The notes below the pieces were generated by a model. The model was not told the DNA's origin. It saw only the letters and a program-made list of their open reading frames with translations, and made no database searches. The translations under genes were made by a program, and so were the position numbers. From JAAGZL01 sp964628835 (GTDB lineage: Bacteria; Pseudomonadota; Gammaproteobacteria; Chromatiales; Chromatiaceae), in contig CAZVME010000059.1 of the NCBI GenBank assembly GCA_964628835.1, positions 1 to 20,448 on the forward strand: 20,448 nt of DNA, written 5' to 3'. This document shows positions 1-8,263 of this stretch, one piece after another (position 1 is the stretch's first letter; every line of letters begins with the position of its first letter).

Positions 1-2
1 TG

Positions 3-644
3 GGAGTGCTGGCTCCAAATTACAGCGCCGATGACCAGGGGGTGTTCGTCGATATCAAGACCGCCTGGGTGATCCAGGGGCTGGTGCACGGTCATGAAGA
101 CGTGACGCAAATTCAGGATCCCACACTGGTGATGGGTCGCAGTGATGGCAACGTAACGGCCAGCGCCAAGCTTGTGCAATTTACTGAAATCACCGAGGCC
201 AATGTGGATTCCTTCCATTTTCACGGAGCTCCTTCTGTCTATCCTCTGACCGCGTTGATTGTGTTACCCCGTGACACCAAGTCAGGTACGCTGTTGCGGG
301 GGCGTTACCTGGAAAGCCAGCAATATCAAATCGTCCAGCCCAGGGAGATAGTCGACGGCCTGCTGCAAAACATTTTCCGTATCAAGAACGTAATTGATGG
401 GGCAATCCTGATCGTGGGGATTGCCACCGTATTGGCAATCATACTGGTGTTTGCACTTTCTCTGCGTCTGCGGCAAAGAGAAATCAATACAATCTCCAAG
501 CTGGGGTGCAGTCGTCTGACAATTACCAGGTTGGTAGGCGCAGAGATCGGTATGATTGTCGTATTGACGGCTGTCTTGTGCGGAATTGTGTTGATTCTCG
601 TGGATGAACATAGTGCCGGGATAGTAAGGGAGGTGATCTTATGA
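3..644 (+). CDS. ABC transporter permease, FtsX/MacB type (3' part only)
   Basis: This is the C-terminal part of an integral membrane protein. The reading frame is open to the window edge, so the true start lies upstream and the GTG at 6 should not be taken as the start. The first ~130 residues look like an extracytoplasmic domain. They are followed by two hydrophobic segments, VIDGAILIVGIATVLAIILV and, after a short basic loop (RLRQREINTISKLGCSR), GAEIGMIVVLTAVLCGIVLI. This helix, basic loop with a KLG-like turn, helix pattern is typical of the end of an FtsX-like permease domain, as in MacB and LolC/E. The stop overlaps the start of the next gene by ATGA, so the two are almost certainly co-translated. 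The ATPase partner is expected upstream, outside the window. The substrate is unknown; the neighbour suggests a metal. Confidence 0.75.
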   Translation, partial: GVLAPNYSADDQGVFVDIKTAWVIQGLVHGHEDVTQIQDPTLVMGRSDGNVTASAKLVQFTEITEANVDSFHFHGAPSVYPLTALIVLPRDTKSGTLLRGRYLESQQYQIVQPREIVDGLLQNIFRIKNVIDGAILIVGIATVLAIILVFALSLRLRQREINTISKLGCSRLTITRLVGAEIGMIVVLTAVLCGIVLILVDEHSAGIVREVIL

Positions 645-1567
645 TCTATCTCATGCGGACTGCGGCCCTGTTTATCGCTCTTTTCCTTGGTTCTTTAACG
701 GTGATGGCAGCAGAGAAGCTGGTTATCTACACCGTCAATTATCCCCTACAGTATTTTGCCCAGCGTATCGGCGGAACCCATGTTGACGTACATTTTCCCG
801 CACCGGCTGATGTGGATCCCGTCTTCTGGAAACCTGATATCAAAACGGTAGGTGAGTATCAGAGGGCAGATTTGATTCTGCTCAATGGTGCAAATTATGC
901 CAAATGGGTCAATAAAATATCATTGCCGCGACTTCGTACTATTGATACTTCCCGGAGTTTCCGTGACCAGTATATTAAGGTGTCCGCTACGACTACGCAC
1001 AGCCATGGTCCCAGTGGGGATCATTCCCATAGTGGTACAGCATTTACTACCTGGCTGGATCCCATGTTGGCATCCCAGCAGGCAAAGGCAATTCATGATG
1101 CCCTGGTCAAGAAGCGCCCCGACCTGATTCATGAGTTTTCCGAAAAATATGCAATGCTTAATAATGAGTTGCTCAAAATGGATGACACTATCAAGCAGAT
1201 CGTCTCTAAGCAACCCCGCCAGCCATTACTGGCTTCGCACCCTGTGTATCAGTATTTTGCCCGACGATATAACCTGAACCTGGTAAGTGTACTGTGGGAA
1301 CCAGATGTCGAGCCCAGCGAGGCAGACTGGGTGGCAATGCGTAACCTGACCAGCCAACACCCGGCTCGCTGGATCATATGGGAGGAACAGCCTATACATG
1401 AAACCATGCAGCGGTTAAGGGGGCTGGCTGTAAATAGCGTAGTTTATAAACCATGTGCTAATAGGCCTGAGCAAGGCGATTACTTATCAGTAATGACTGA
1501 AAATATTGAACATTTAAAAACCGCATTTCCAGAAATGCAAATTAACCTGTCTCCTGGAAATTTCTGA
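641..1567 (+). CDS. ZnuA-like metal ABC transporter substrate-binding protein, atypical ligands
   Basis: This is a 308-residue periplasmic protein of the cluster A-I (ZnuA/TroA) metal-binding family. A signal peptide (hydrophobic residues about 5-22, likely cleavage near VMA-AEK) is followed by the family's N-lobe, including the ADLILLNGANYAKW segment. A His-rich loop lies at about residues 120-130 (HSHGPSGDHSH), then TTWLDP at 136-141 and the C-lobe motif SHPVYQYFARRYNL. The start at 641 is chosen because a strong AGGGAGGTG lies 7 bases upstream and because it overlaps the preceding permease stop (ATGA). Compared with ZnuA, the first metal-ligand position reads Asp59 in place of His and the HxWLxP His position reads Thr136, while the SHP histidine is kept. 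Metal binding may therefore be weakened or shifted to the His loop. Pairing with an FtsX-type rather than ZnuB-type permease is unusual. Confidence 0.85.
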   Translation: MIYLMRTAALFIALFLGSLTVMAAEKLVIYTVNYPLQYFAQRIGGTHVDVHFPAPADVDPVFWKPDIKTVGEYQRADLILLNGANYAKWVNKISLPRLRTIDTSRSFRDQYIKVSATTTHSHGPSGDHSHSGTAFTTWLDPMLASQQAKAIHDALVKKRPDLIHEFSEKYAMLNNELLKMDDTIKQIVSKQPRQPLLASHPVYQYFARRYNLNLVSVLWEPDVEPSEADWVAMRNLTSQHPARWIIWEEQPIHETMQRLRGLAVNSVVYKPCANRPEQGDYLSVMTENIEHLKTAFPEMQINLSPGNF

Positions 1568-1635
1568 GGACATGAGCTTCCATAGACTGTTCGATGTCTA
1601 TACTAGGAATCACGATACTTGGTCTGAAAAAGAGT

Positions 1636-2550
1636 ATGAGCATGAATAGAAAACCTATAAGTGTATCCCTGGTACTTGGTAGTGGTGGTGCCCGTGGTCT
1701 GGCTCACATCGGTATTATTGAGTGGCTTAATGACAATGGCTATGAGATCCGCTCCATTGCTGGTACATCCATAGGGGCTTTAATTGGTGGTATTTACGCA
1801 GCGAGCAAACTGGAAACGTATAAACACTGGGTACAGGCGTTGGATAAGACCGATGTTATACGATTTCTGGATTTTTCATTTAGTTCATCAGGACTGATCA
1901 AAGGTGATCGGATCATAGACGCCCTGCGTGAGATTGTGGGTGTTCACCTTATTGAGGAATTACCAATTACCTATACTGCTATTGCCACAGATATTGTGAA
2001 TCAGCGAGAGATTTGGTTTTCAGATGGGCCTCTGTTCGATGCCATACGCGCATCCATTTCCGTGCCTACCATCTTTACACCGCATGACTACCAGGGGATG
2101 CATCTGGTAGATGGTGGATTGCTCAATCCTGTACCGATTGCACCTACTTTTAAAGACCGCACCGATCTGACCATTGCTGTGAATCTGAATGGTCCGCGAC
2201 AAGAAGCAAAAAATAACCTCAGCACAGAACCTACAACCGAAAAGACTGAAAACCAAGACAATAGCTATCGGCAACGCATCGAAGGCTTCTTTCAAAACCT
2301 GCAAGGAAACATACTCCCTCAGGCAAAGAATAATATGGGGTTGTTCGAACTCATTAATGGTTCCTTTGAAACAATGCAAAATGCCATTTCCAGTTTTAAA
2401 CTGGGTGCCTATTCACCAGATGTACTCATTGAGATTCCACGAGACACTTGCGCCATCCATGAATTCCACCGAGCTGAAGAAATGTTTTCATTGGGATACA
2501 AGCTAACTGGAGAAGCGATGAAACAACAAGAAACTAAACGCCTTAGTTGA
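1636..2550 (+). CDS. Patatin-like phospholipase (RssA/NTE family)
   Basis: This is a predicted acyl hydrolase with the Ser-Asp dyad of the patatin fold. Numbering from the ATG at 1636 gives 304 residues. The oxyanion-hole motif GSGGARG is at residues 15-21, the nucleophile elbow GTSIG at 43-47 with Ser45, and the catalytic DGG at 159-161. A low-complexity polar insert (about residues 190-215) precedes a C-terminal helical part. An in-frame ATG at 1594 would add 14 residues, but it lacks a ribosome site and would put non-conserved sequence ahead of the family start; 1636 (or the ATG at 1642) fits better. No signal peptide is seen, so the enzyme is probably cytoplasmic or peripheral. It follows the metal-transport gene by 68 bases and may be read through from it. 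The family acts on phospholipids or lysophospholipids; the substrate here is unknown. Confidence 0.88.
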   Translation: MSMNRKPISVSLVLGSGGARGLAHIGIIEWLNDNGYEIRSIAGTSIGALIGGIYAASKLETYKHWVQALDKTDVIRFLDFSFSSSGLIKGDRIIDALREIVGVHLIEELPITYTAIATDIVNQREIWFSDGPLFDAIRASISVPTIFTPHDYQGMHLVDGGLLNPVPIAPTFKDRTDLTIAVNLNGPRQEAKNNLSTEPTTEKTENQDNSYRQRIEGFFQNLQGNILPQAKNNMGLFELINGSFETMQNAISSFKLGAYSPDVLIEIPRDTCAIHEFHRAEEMFSLGYKLTGEAMKQQETKRLS

Positions 2551-2654
2551 ATGTTTGGATAAATGTCAATTAATAGAAATATTTTGTGCTAATCACTTAA
2601 TGACATTGAGAATTATTTACAATTAAATATTTGATTTCAATGCGCCCTTCTTAG

Positions 2655-2665
2655 CTATACACTAA
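2655..2665 (+). promoter_or_regulatory. Candidate operator upstream of the AraC-family gene
   Basis: The 11-mer CTATACACTAA lies 49 bases before the start of the AraC-family gene. The identical 11-mer occurs inverted at 3883-3893, before the DUF3302 gene. Shared sequence in two intergenic regions around a regulator gene is what an autoregulator's binding site would look like. Function is inferred only. Confidence 0.35.
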
Positions 2666-2713
2666 GCCTTAATAATACATAGAAAAGTTTAGTAGAGAGG
2701 TCTAATAGAACTA

Positions 2714-3709
2714 ATGAATACCTCTAATAAAGCTTCCTGTTATCAGCCGCTTGCCAGCCACATTAGACTCAAGTCAAAAGATTTTGATGAGTTCCGATTC
2801 GCAACCGCAAATAATTTGTGCGATCACAAATGCGAGTTATTGGGGAGTAACGTAGATTTCAACGGAAAGTTGGCGACGGTGAGCCTTGGTAGAACAAGCT
2901 TGCATAGTGTCAGATATGATACTGGTGTACATGTTAGCATTGGGGGTACTGAAGATTTTTATACGGTAAATGTCCGCCCAGACCGCACAAACATCAGATA
3001 CAAGGTGGCTGGTAAGAACATCAAGATTTCCAGTCACCATGGCGCTTTGATTTCACCTACAATCCCTTTTCATCTTTGGCAGGATGACAATAGCTACGAT
3101 ATGCCATTTACCATCCAGCGCAGTGCCATGGATGCTCATCTTTCCGCATTGATAGGACAGGAGATAAGAGAACCCATTGAATTTGCAGTAGATTTACGCA
3201 CAGACATGGGGGCTGGAGCTACTGCCAGGATGTTAATCATACAGTTAGCACGTCAGCTAGAAAATAATCGTGTCTTCCTGGAAAGCCCTGTGGCTATAGC
3301 CAATTTTGAAGATACCATTATGAATCTGCTGCTACTCGGCCAAGCTCATAACTATACTAACCTTCTGTCAACTGGCATTAAAACAATGGGGCCTAAAATC
3401 GTCTTACGTGCTGAGGAATATATTAAGGAATATGCAAGTGAGCCTATTACAATGGTACAAATTGCAAAAGAACTTGATATCAATATCAGAACCCTCAATC
3501 GAGCATTCCAGCGTTTCAGAAATTATAGCCCTATACAGTTTTTAAAGACGATAAGATTAGAAAATTCCCATCAACGCCTACTTCAAGCCGAAACTGAAGA
3601 TACAATAAGTAAAGTAGTTCTGGAATGCGGCTTTACACATCTCGGTCGGTTTTCCCATGACTACCTACAGTTTTTTGGGGAGTATCCGCGTGAAACATTA
3701 AAGCACTGA
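2714..3709 (+). CDS. AraC-family transcriptional regulator
   Basis: This is a 331-residue regulator. Residues about 15-215 resemble the cupin-like sensor of the AraC-binding-like group found in XylS-type regulators (features such as SIGGTEDFYTVNVRP and ISPTIPFHLWQ). The C-terminal ~95 residues form the double helix-turn-helix: ITMVQIAKELDINIRTLNRAF for the first and DTISKVVLECGFTHLGRFSHDY for the second, followed by the family's FGEYPRETL end. It stands alone in a low-GC stretch with 163 bases of leader. It lies immediately upstream of the DUF3302/HlyD pair and the following exported proteins, so it probably regulates them. The inducer cannot be told from sequence. An 11-base sequence in its leader recurs upstream of the next gene. 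Confidence 0.92.
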   Translation: MNTSNKASCYQPLASHIRLKSKDFDEFRFATANNLCDHKCELLGSNVDFNGKLATVSLGRTSLHSVRYDTGVHVSIGGTEDFYTVNVRPDRTNIRYKVAGKNIKISSHHGALISPTIPFHLWQDDNSYDMPFTIQRSAMDAHLSALIGQEIREPIEFAVDLRTDMGAGATARMLIIQLARQLENNRVFLESPVAIANFEDTIMNLLLLGQAHNYTNLLSTGIKTMGPKIVLRAEEYIKEYASEPITMVQIAKELDINIRTLNRAFQRFRNYSPIQFLKTIRLENSHQRLLQAETEDTISKVVLECGFTHLGRFSHDYLQFFGEYPRETLKH

Positions 3710-3821
3710 TTTAGTGCCGACAAGAATAATATCGCCATTGAGCGAGTGAAGTTTAGTCCATATCTGATTTATATTGCCCCCTACTCGCTGTCTGAAAATG
3801 GATATTTCTAGGGTTCAAGAA

Positions 3822-3893
3822 TCTATACAATGAATATCGTAGCTTATTGTTGCTGTTAAAAATAATACACAGTAAAGTATTGTTAGTGTATAG
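3822..3893 (+). promoter_or_regulatory. Inverted-repeat regulatory region before the DUF3302/HlyD pair
   Basis: TCTATACA at 3822-3829 is matched by its exact reverse complement TGTATAGA at 3887-3894, about 57 bases apart. The second arm is part of TTAGTGTATAG (3883-3893), the reverse complement of the sequence before the AraC gene. The spacing and the AT-rich sequence between the arms suit a promoter flanked by regulator sites. No transcription start can be assigned with confidence. Confidence 0.4.
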
Positions 3894-3913
3894 ACTGTTT
3901 TTGGCGGACTTGA

Positions 3914-4195
3914 ATGGACTTACTCGAGATATTTGCCCTTGTTGTATTACTGGTACTGTTGGCAGCATTAATAGCTGGCTGGATACTGCTAGGGTTAATG
4001 CCTGGAAAGATCGCTCGGGAACGTAATCACCCTCAGGCTGAGGCAATAACCATTTGTGGTTGGTGGGGGATTTTTACAGTGGGCTTGCTATTGCCGGTTG
4101 CCTGGATATGGGCCTATACCAACCCGGGATACACTCTCAAAGGCAAATCGAAACCAGTTTCTATCAGTCAGAAATCTGAGGGTGAGGACCCGTGA
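3914..4195 (+). CDS. DUF3302 small inner-membrane protein (YiaW/YibI-like)
   Basis: This is a 93-residue protein with two membrane segments: residues about 5-29 (LEIFALVVLLVLLAALIAGW and onward) and about 48-67 (ICGWWGIFTVGLLLPVAWIW). Between them is a basic, polar loop (MPGKIARERNHPQAEA). The length, the PGxIAxxRxHPQAxAI loop and the WAY ending match the DUF3302 family, which in enteric bacteria is encoded next to an HlyD-type adaptor (yiaW-yiaV, yibI-yibH). The same arrangement is seen here: its TGA overlaps the GTG start of the HlyD gene (GTGA), so the two products probably act together in the inner membrane. The biochemical role of the family is not known. The ribosome site before ATG 3914 is weak. 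Confidence 0.85.
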   Translation: MDLLEIFALVVLLVLLAALIAGWILLGLMPGKIARERNHPQAEAITICGWWGIFTVGLLLPVAWIWAYTNPGYTLKGKSKPVSISQKSEGEDP

Positions 4196-5157
4196 TTACT
4201 TTTCTCACCCTGCTGTATGTAGGTATTATTGCCTTGCTGGTGAAACTCAAGGTCATCCGTCTTACCCTGTGGTGGAAAATATCCCCGCTACTTTGGCTAA
4301 CGTTACTGCTTATTGTGCTGTTTATCCCCATGCAATGGGGTGCTCCGGCAGGCAGTGTCACCATGTATCAGACAGTTATAGAAATAATCCCGAGTGTCTC
4401 TGGTGAGGTCAGCGAAGTAAGAGCGAAGCCTTTGGTGCCCATGAAGACAGATGACGTAATTTTCAAGATTGATCCCGTACCGTATGAAGCCAAACTGGAC
4501 CAAATCAAAGCCAATCTTCAACTCGCAGAGTTAAACCTTAACCGCGCTCGGGCACTCTTAAACAAAGGCGCTGCCGCTAAATATGATTTTGACAAATATA
4601 CTGCCGAGGTCAAATCCTTAAGGGCGCAAGTTAGAGATGCCCAGTGGAATCTGGATAAGACGGTTGTTCGAGCACCATCTAATGGTTATGTACTTGGACT
4701 GACACTAAAGTTGGGACAACGCGTTTCCAATCTTCCATTGCGTAGCTGGGTAGCCTTTGTAGATCAGTCAAATACCCGTCTGTTGATGGGAGTAAACCAG
4801 AATTTACTACGCCATGTTAAACATGGGCACAAAGCAGAAGTAACCTTTAAGTTGTTACCCGGGCAGGTACTAAAAGCAAAAGTTGTCAATATTGCCTATA
4901 TGACACCAGCAGGGCAATTGGAGCCTAGCGGAGCTGTACCGCAGGCACCAACAGGACAGGAAGTGCCATTGCCCTACGGGGTTGTATTAGAGTTGGAAGA
5001 TAACAGCAAGGTTAATGAAATACTGTCACTTACTCAGCTGCCAGGTGGTGCCATCGGTAAAGGGGCTATTTATACAGACAACAGTATGATGACTCACATT
5101 ATTCGTCAGGTCATGATTCGAATGGATGCTTGGTTGAATTACATCAATCCTTATTAG
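4192..5157 (+). CDS. HlyD-family membrane adaptor (YiaV/YibH-like)
   Basis: This is a 321-residue periplasmic adaptor protein. Two N-terminal hydrophobic segments (residues about 3-19 and 31-47) are separated by a basic LKVIRLTLWWK link, as in YiaV/YibH. A barrel-sandwich half (IPSVSGEVSEV ... PMKTDDVIFKIDP) follows at about 66-95, then a coiled-coil hairpin at about 98-157 and the returning half-motif TVVRAPSNGYV at about 157-167. The rest is beta-barrel and membrane-proximal sequence. The start is GTG at 4192, overlapping the DUF3302 stop, with GGTGAGG just upstream. No ABC or MFS transporter is encoded beside it, so this adaptor works without an obvious cognate pump in this locus. Outer-membrane barrels follow downstream and could be partners, which is an inference. 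Confidence 0.87.
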   Translation: MITFLTLLYVGIIALLVKLKVIRLTLWWKISPLLWLTLLLIVLFIPMQWGAPAGSVTMYQTVIEIIPSVSGEVSEVRAKPLVPMKTDDVIFKIDPVPYEAKLDQIKANLQLAELNLNRARALLNKGAAAKYDFDKYTAEVKSLRAQVRDAQWNLDKTVVRAPSNGYVLGLTLKLGQRVSNLPLRSWVAFVDQSNTRLLMGVNQNLLRHVKHGHKAEVTFKLLPGQVLKAKVVNIAYMTPAGQLEPSGAVPQAPTGQEVPLPYGVVLELEDNSKVNEILSLTQLPGGAIGKGAIYTDNSMMTHIIRQVMIRMDAWLNYINPY

Positions 5158-5296
5158 TTAATCCTGATCAATCGCTATTAATGAAAAACCAAGCACGGTG
5201 CTATGGAATAATAGGAACGGAAAAAACGTTGTAAGCTGCAAGACTATTTTGATCTAAATCGCAATACACCCAATTAATGGGAAGGAGTGGTGGAGC

Positions 5297-6109
5297 ATGA
5301 AGCAACTCATATGCTTATTGAAGTCGAAACTTTCAGTACTGGTGGCGTTAGGCATTCTACTCGCAACAAGTCCTGCCATATCTGCCGAAAAGAGTAGCGA
5401 CGAATGGGATGTAACCATGATTGGTTACCTATTCGCTGTCAATATCGATGCCATCTCAGGCGTAGGAACACCTGCAGGTGCATCAGAGGTGCCCGTTGAT
5501 CTTGGCTTTTCAGATTTATCTAAGCAACTTGATTTCGCCTTTTCTGGTCTCATGATTGCTAAAAAAGGACGGTTGAGCCTTAATGTGGATGTCTCAATTA
5601 CCGAATTGTCAAAGGGTATCGACGAGACAATCCCTGTTGGACCTGGAACAGCATTCGTAGATGCCGATATAGATGTCGGAATCAAGGAATTTGAAGTTTT
5701 CGCAGGATACAAGTTCTTCCAGCAATTCCCAGATCTTGAGGTTATCGCAGGTGCTCGCTACATCGAGCATGATATCGAAGTGGATGTAAACGTCGGACCG
5801 GCTGCATTAAATGTTGATATTGGTGATGACTGGGTAGACCCGTTTATAGGCTTGCAATACCACGCACCCATCAATGATAAGTGGTCGTTATTAGTACGTG
5901 GTGATGTAGGTGGTTTTGGTGTCGGTTCTGATTTTACATGGCGATTCAATGCCGGGGCAACTTACAAGCTTTCCAATAATTGGGAGGCGGCTTTCATGTA
6001 TAAGATTTTGGATATTGACTATGAAAGTGGTAGTAAGAGTGATCTGGATTATTACAAGTGGGACGGTGATCAACAGGGTATTCTAGTAGGTGTTGGTTAT
6101 CACTTTTGA
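5297..6109 (+). CDS. Exported outer-membrane beta-barrel protein
   Basis: This is a 270-residue protein with a signal peptide (basic start, hydrophobic LSVLVALGILLATSP, likely cleavage after AISA). The mature chain alternates short hydrophobic-polar strands with acidic turns, has repeated aromatic girdle residues, and ends in GVGYHF with the C-terminal Phe typical of barrels assembled by BAM. Segments such as FEVFAGYKFFQQFPDLEVIAG and WRFNAGATYKLSNNWEAAFM look like the strands of a small OmpW/OmpA-type barrel of roughly 8-10 strands. A strong ribosome site (GGGAAGGAGTGG) supports the ATG at 5297. The ligand or function is unknown. It lies 139 bases after the HlyD-type adaptor gene and upstream of an exported hydrolase gene, in the same orientation. 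Confidence 0.82.
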   Translation: MKQLICLLKSKLSVLVALGILLATSPAISAEKSSDEWDVTMIGYLFAVNIDAISGVGTPAGASEVPVDLGFSDLSKQLDFAFSGLMIAKKGRLSLNVDVSITELSKGIDETIPVGPGTAFVDADIDVGIKEFEVFAGYKFFQQFPDLEVIAGARYIEHDIEVDVNVGPAALNVDIGDDWVDPFIGLQYHAPINDKWSLLVRGDVGGFGVGSDFTWRFNAGATYKLSNNWEAAFMYKILDIDYESGSKSDLDYYKWDGDQQGILVGVGYHF

Positions 6110-6183
6110 TTGTAGAAAATAAAGTATTTCAAGGCGGCTGTTGAATATTAGCGGTCCTTGGTTATCATGAAGGGGAATATGAA

Positions 6184-7416
6184 GTGAAATCAACCATCCA
6201 ATTTTTCATTCTGCTAATCTCATCTTGTCTTATTACCGGGATAGCTTACTCCGCTGGCGGCAAGGTAACCGACCCAAACACATCAGCCCCAGACAGATAT
6301 GCTTACTACCCTGGAACTGAAACGCTTGGGCCTGATGAAATGCGGGTTGTGGCCTGTGGGACGGGTATGCCTGCGGCAAGACACGGCCAAGCTGCTACCT
6401 GCTTTCTCGTTGAGCTAGGGAACGGAGATAAATTTCTCTTCGACATTGGTGCTCACTCCATGGGAAACGTGGCCTCTCTGATGATTCCTTATGACTATCT
6501 CGACAAAGTCTTTATTTCGCACCTGCATACCGATCACTGGGGCGACCTCTCTTCACTGTGGGCAGGTGGTTGGACCGCTGGTCGCACCTCTGCATTAAAA
6601 ATCTGGGGCCCTAGTGGTGCCACACCTGAAATGGGGGTCAAATATGCTATAGAGCATTTTACAAAGGCCTTCAACTGGGACTATCAGACTCGCCTCTCAA
6701 CTCTTGCAAATGAACCAGGACAGATCAGGGTTACAGAATTCGATTATAAAGGGAAGAATCACATTGTTTACGAGAAAAACAGTGTTGTAGTCCGTGCATG
6801 GCCTGCCATCCACGCAGGAGATGGCTCGGTAAGTTACGCGCTGGAGTGGAATGGCTACAAGTTTGTCTTCGGCGGCGACAGCGCCCCCAACAAGTGGTAC
6901 ACCGAATATGCGAAAGATGCCGACCTGGCTATCCATGAGTGTTTCCATCTGCCTGATCAACTAGTGAAAATGTACAACCAGGCGCCACCGGTTGCTCTGT
7001 TTGTTGGCACTAAGGTTCACACTTCTCCACAGGCCTTTGGCAAGATCATGAGTACTATCAAGCCTAAACATGCGGTTGCCTATCATTTCTTTAATGAGGA
7101 AGAGACGAGGTATGAAATATTCGGTGGTATACGCGAGACCTACGATGGCTCACTCTCTTTGGCTTCCGATCTAATGACATGGAATATCACCCGGGATGGC
7201 GTTAAGGAGCGCATGGCGACAGTAACCGAAGAAGCTTGGTCGGTTCCAGGTGCAAAACCGGCGCCACGGAATGAAAAAGGTGACAATCCACATAAGTGGT
7301 TCACAAAAGAGATAAGTTCTGGTGGTTGGGATGTAAGTGATGCTGAAGGAGGTATGATCAGGAAGTTTATGAAAAAGTACAAGCTAGATCCCGCCATGTT
7401 TAAGCCGAAGCAATAA
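6184..7416 (+). CDS. Exported MBL-fold metallo-hydrolase (arylsulfatase/GntH-like group)
   Basis: This 410-residue protein has a signal peptide (cleavage near AYS-AGG) and a metallo-beta-lactamase fold. The zinc motif HLHTDHWGD is at residues 113-121, His210 (PAIHAGDG), Asp232 in FGGDSAP, HECFH at 251-255, VHTSPQAFG around His279 and a final AYHFF with His301. The GDS and HTSP motifs place it near RNase Z, arylsulfatase and cyclic-nucleotide phosphodiesterase type MBL enzymes. Long proteins of this look are also named after GntH of guanitoxin biosynthesis, but nothing else here supports that pathway. All expected metal ligands are present, so it should be catalytic, in the periplasm or outside the cell. 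The start is GTG 6184, with AAGGGG about 9 bases upstream; nearby ATGs at 6167 and 6179 are out of frame. Confidence 0.85.
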   Translation: MKSTIQFFILLISSCLITGIAYSAGGKVTDPNTSAPDRYAYYPGTETLGPDEMRVVACGTGMPAARHGQAATCFLVELGNGDKFLFDIGAHSMGNVASLMIPYDYLDKVFISHLHTDHWGDLSSLWAGGWTAGRTSALKIWGPSGATPEMGVKYAIEHFTKAFNWDYQTRLSTLANEPGQIRVTEFDYKGKNHIVYEKNSVVVRAWPAIHAGDGSVSYALEWNGYKFVFGGDSAPNKWYTEYAKDADLAIHECFHLPDQLVKMYNQAPPVALFVGTKVHTSPQAFGKIMSTIKPKHAVAYHFFNEEETRYEIFGGIRETYDGSLSLASDLMTWNITRDGVKERMATVTEEAWSVPGAKPAPRNEKGDNPHKWFTKEISSGGWDVSDAEGGMIRKFMKKYKLDPAMFKPKQ

Positions 7417-7503
7417 TGTGCTGAATTATCGTGCTCTTGCCGCGAGTATATGTATGCGTTTAAATTCTTGAGGGGAGAATGCTTGTTTTAGGCAATAGTT
7501 TAG

Positions 7504-8250
7504 ATGAAAACTATTTTTCTAGTCATTTTACTCATCTGTTCCAACATAGTTCTGGCTGGCAAAAGTGGTGGGCAGACTGACGGAGATGAGAATGCCTCGA
7601 ATCCACTGGCTGCCGTTAGTAACACGGACCTTAGGTGGAAGTACTTCGATCTGGGTCATGGAGACCGCCTGGATTACTACATCGATGGTTCGACTATGTT
7701 GAGCCCGAAGCTGAAGCTCAAGTATCAACTACATTACTGGGATACGGATGTTACCGGACGTGACGAGAATGACTGGGAATCAGCTAGTCTCAAGCTGATT
7801 TACTTCGCCAAGGAGGGCAAATTGGGAGGAAAACGACCTTACCGTTTAGCTGTAGGTCTGGAATGGATTAAGGATCTGGGCGACCTGCATAAGGGTATTG
7901 GTAGCGGAGCAGACCAGATTTCCCCCTTTGTTGGAATCGCAATAGGTGTAAGGCCGGGCGTTATGCTGATTCCACTTGTGCAACACTTTACGAGTTATAG
8001 GGGTGAAGACGTTAGTAAGACCTCTGCCAGGCTCATCGGAATACTGAAGCTTCCCAATAAAGCCTGGGCTAAATTGGATCTGAAGGTTCCCTATGACTGG
8101 GAGAATGAAACAGTACCTGCTTCCTTTGAATTGCAACTGGGCAAGACTTTTTCGTCCTCCTTAGGTGCATATATAGATCTTCAGAAGGGCATTGGGGGTG
8201 ATAAACCTAATGACTGGGCGACTGGTATCGGGATACGTTTTGCTTATTGA
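7504..8250 (+). CDS. Exported barrel-like protein of unknown function
   Basis: This 248-residue protein has a clear signal peptide (MKTIFLVILLICSNIVLA, cleavage before GKSGG), then a short Gly/Asp/Asn-rich linker. The rest is rich in amphipathic beta-strands: SPKLKLKYQLHYWDTD, RPYRLAVGLEWIKDL, PASFELQLGKTF and the end DWATGIGIRFAY. The terminal aromatic residue and strand pattern suggest an outer-membrane barrel. I do not recognise a named family. A TAG directly precedes ATG 7504, so the start is fixed, yet no good ribosome site lies at the usual distance. The nearest strong site (GAGGGGAGA) serves an out-of-frame ATG at 7479. It sits 87 bases after the MBL-fold gene and may share its transcript. 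Confidence 0.75.
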   Translation: MKTIFLVILLICSNIVLAGKSGGQTDGDENASNPLAAVSNTDLRWKYFDLGHGDRLDYYIDGSTMLSPKLKLKYQLHYWDTDVTGRDENDWESASLKLIYFAKEGKLGGKRPYRLAVGLEWIKDLGDLHKGIGSGADQISPFVGIAIGVRPGVMLIPLVQHFTSYRGEDVSKTSARLIGILKLPNKAWAKLDLKVPYDWENETVPASFELQLGKTFSSSLGAYIDLQKGIGGDKPNDWATGIGIRFAY

Positions 8251-8263
8251 GGGATGAACATAA

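Noticed and set aside
1594..1635. Longer patatin start at ATG 1594
   Set aside because: No ribosome site and 14 extra residues ahead of the conserved family start; 1636 or 1642 fits better.
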